A stretch of DNA of 64,000 nucleotides from Rhizobium album (GTDB taxonomy: Bacteria; Pseudomonadota; Alphaproteobacteria; Rhizobiales; Rhizobiaceae). Both the position numbers and the translations under genes were made by a program. The notes under the pieces are model-generated. The model was not told the origin of the DNA. It ran no database searches and saw nothing but the letters and a program-made list of their open reading frames with translations. Positions 62,762 to 64,000 of this stretch are shown piece after piece; positions within the stretch are counted from its first letter, which is position 1; every line of letters begins with the position of its first letter. The stretch is from positions 1-64,000 of the forward strand of contig NZ_QFBC01000017.1 of the NCBI RefSeq assembly GCF_003122325.1, given 5' to 3'.

Positions 62762-63859
62762 CTAGACCACACCCCAGGCCTGGAAACGCCGCCGCCCGGT
62801 CATCTCGCGCAGGTTGAGGTCGGCAACCATGTTGAGGGCTCCCTGTTGCGTCACCTTCAACTCCTGCTCGATCATCGTCGACGACACCATCGGCCGCGAC
62901 AGGACGAGATCGACAAGCTGCGGCAGCTTGGAATTCGACCGCCGCCCCTTCAGCCGCCGCTCCATCTGTGCCTTTGCCTGCATCAGCCGGTCATGCTCCT
63001 TCATGCCGAGCGTCGCCGCCTCTTCCATCGCCTGTAGCAGGGCAACCAGTCGTGTCGTCCGGTCGGGCGCATGGCGCAGTTCGCGCGGCACGGCGCGAAG
63101 GCCGCTGTTGAGGGCGGCGAGGTGCGCGGTAACAAGCCCGGCCTGCCGCAGCAATGCCGCGACCAGCAACCGCCCGAGCCACGGCACATGCTGCAGCACG
63201 TCGATCGTACGCCACACATCGAGCAACAACGCGGCCCGCAGCACCGGCGGCAGGTGCTGGGAGGCCTCGGCGAGCCGGTGCCACTCGTCCAGCCGGCCGT
63301 CCTCGTCCCAGTCGAGATCGTAGGCCAACGGGTCGCGCTCGCGCAGAGCCGCGGCGGGGCCGTCGTTGCGCAGCCGTGCCATGGTTTCGCCGGAGCGCTT
63401 CAGCACGGCGTCGATTGCTGCCAGTTCCTCGTCGAGACGGTGCTCGTCGCTCGGCTCGTCCTGCCTCTGTTCCGGCGAGGGATCGGTCGCCGGGAGCGGC
63501 GGGGGTTCCGCGGAGCCGCGACCGGCCAGATGGCGCAAGCCTGCGGGCGAAAGCGCCCAGTCCGGCGGATGTGAAAAGATCTGGCGACGGGCGCGCAAAA
63601 CGGCATGGGCGCGCACCAGTTCGTGCGTCGGTGCACGAATATCCATGTGGTTGTCGTGCAGCACGAGATCTTCGAGGTGGACGAGTTCGCCGTCGATCCA
63701 GAGGCTCGACACGGCATCCTGGAAATGTGTCCGCTCGATCCAGCCCGCTCCGATCGGCGAGCGGGCGATGCGTTCGTCCAGCCGCGCCAGCATCGCCGTG
63801 GCGCGGGCGACCGGTGTTATCAGCCGGTCGAGGGGAATCGTGTCGAGGCGATAGACCAT
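62762..63859 (-). CDS. DUF1612 / RHE_PE00001-family DNA-binding-like protein
   Basis: A 365-residue protein of a family largely restricted to rhizobia and relatives (RHE_PE00001/DUF1612 with a C-terminal HTH). The N-terminus (RLDTIPLDRLITPVARATAML, then ARSPIGAGWIERTHFQDA) and WIDGELVHLEDLVLHDNHMDIR are diagnostic. The C-terminus contains a winged-HTH-like segment (MVSSTMIEQELKVTQQGALN). A Pro/Asp-rich linker lies near residues 115-145. The function is unknown; it is often found on plasmids or accessory regions. There is no operon link to the neighbouring transporter gene. Confidence 0.8.
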   Translation of the reverse strand: MVYRLDTIPLDRLITPVARATAMLARLDERIARSPIGAGWIERTHFQDAVSSLWIDGELVHLEDLVLHDNHMDIRAPTHELVRAHAVLRARRQIFSHPPDWALSPAGLRHLAGRGSAEPPPLPATDPSPEQRQDEPSDEHRLDEELAAIDAVLKRSGETMARLRNDGPAAALRERDPLAYDLDWDEDGRLDEWHRLAEASQHLPPVLRAALLLDVWRTIDVLQHVPWLGRLLVAALLRQAGLVTAHLAALNSGLRAVPRELRHAPDRTTRLVALLQAMEEAATLGMKEHDRLMQAKAQMERRLKGRRSNSKLPQLVDLVLSRPMVSSTMIEQELKVTQQGALNMVADLNLREMTGRRRFQAWGVV

Positions 63860-63904
63860 CGGTCTTTGTCTAGCACAGCCGCCTGTCCTGCGCGCCCCAG
63901 CTTT

Positions 63905-64000
63905 TCAGAGACGCAGGCCTGCCTGGCGCAGCAGGGGCAGCACGCGGTCGCAGAAGAACGGCAGTTCATGCGTATAGTTGACGAAGGACAACGCGATGCC
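63905..64000 (-). CDS. C-terminal end of probable LLM-class flavin monooxygenase (partial)
   Basis: The minus strand ends in an open frame of 31 codons plus stop, cut off by the window edge. The sequence GIALSFVNYTHELPFFCDRV, then LPLLRQAGLRL, matches the C-terminus of luciferase-like (LLM) FMN-dependent monooxygenases of the dimethyl-sulfide/nitrilotriacetate monooxygenase type. It lies 45 bases upstream of the DUF1612 gene in the direction of transcription. Only the tail is visible, so the call rests on the terminal motif. Confidence 0.6.
   Translation of the reverse strand, partial: GIALSFVNYTHELPFFCDRVLPLLRQAGLRL

Overview
The window looks like chromosomal DNA (or a chromid) from an alphaproteobacterium of the family Rhizobiaceae. 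The signs are high GC, dense genes with overlapping ATGA-type starts, the minus-strand housekeeping block rlpA / D,D-carboxypeptidase-like / tmk / holB / metG / tatD / MBL hydrolase that is familiar from rhizobia, a divergent rrf2 / sulfate-ABC block, and a DUF1612 (RHE_PE00001-type) gene. No plasmid replication, conjugation, phage or CRISPR genes were seen.

Layout. (1) 0.2-6.2 kb, plus strand: a LacI regulator, then an apparent operon of an atypical proline-racemase-family protein, cupin, alpha/beta hydrolase, aspartate-dehydrogenase-like protein, SDR, NIPSNAP and GlcG/HbpS proteins. It resembles a catabolic pathway whose substrate I cannot name. (2) 6.2-13.7 kb, minus: the housekeeping block. 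Its penicillin-binding protein has lost two of three active-site motifs. (3) 13.9-16.0 kb, minus: a DUF305 protein, a small His/Cys-rich exported protein, and a lysozyme-like/RTX/DUF4214 protein. (4) 16.3-24.3 kb, plus: a PAS protein, a TyrR-like AAA+ regulator without the sigma-54 contact loop, a polyamine-type ABC transporter and an aldehyde dehydrogenase. (5) 24.5-27.7 kb: tRNA-Ser(UGA) abutted by a decayed serine recombinase, then slyX, hup and selO. (6) 27.9-32.6 kb: an Rrf2 regulator divergent from sbp-cysTWA sulfate uptake. (7) 32.6-38.1 kb: a D-aminoacylase-like gene divergent from a ROK regulator, and a GntR regulator divergent from FAH-family and SDR genes of acid-sugar type, each pair with a clear palindrome between the genes. 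(8) 38.1-39.8 kb: a soluble double-PAS chemotaxis receptor.

(9) 39.9-62.6 kb, all minus strand: the most unusual part. In transcription order it has a LIV-type binding protein, an iron alcohol dehydrogenase, an AraC regulator, LivH, LivM and LivG homologues, and a LivF ATPase fused to a Tm-1-like (UPF0261) domain. Next come the TIM-barrel partner of Tm-1, a 1036-residue flotillin with an 11-residue-periodic coiled coil, two SRPBCC proteins and FAD and 2Fe-2S subunits. It ends with a molybdenum hydroxylase large subunit split into two genes, CoxD/CoxE-like maturation genes, an amidohydrolase and an SMP-30/isochorismatase-like fusion. My reading (inference) is one uptake-and-oxidation system in which a Mo hydroxylase may be organised at the membrane by SRPBCC and flotillin proteins. 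(10) The right edge holds a DUF1612 gene and the C-terminus of a probable LLM flavin monooxygenase.
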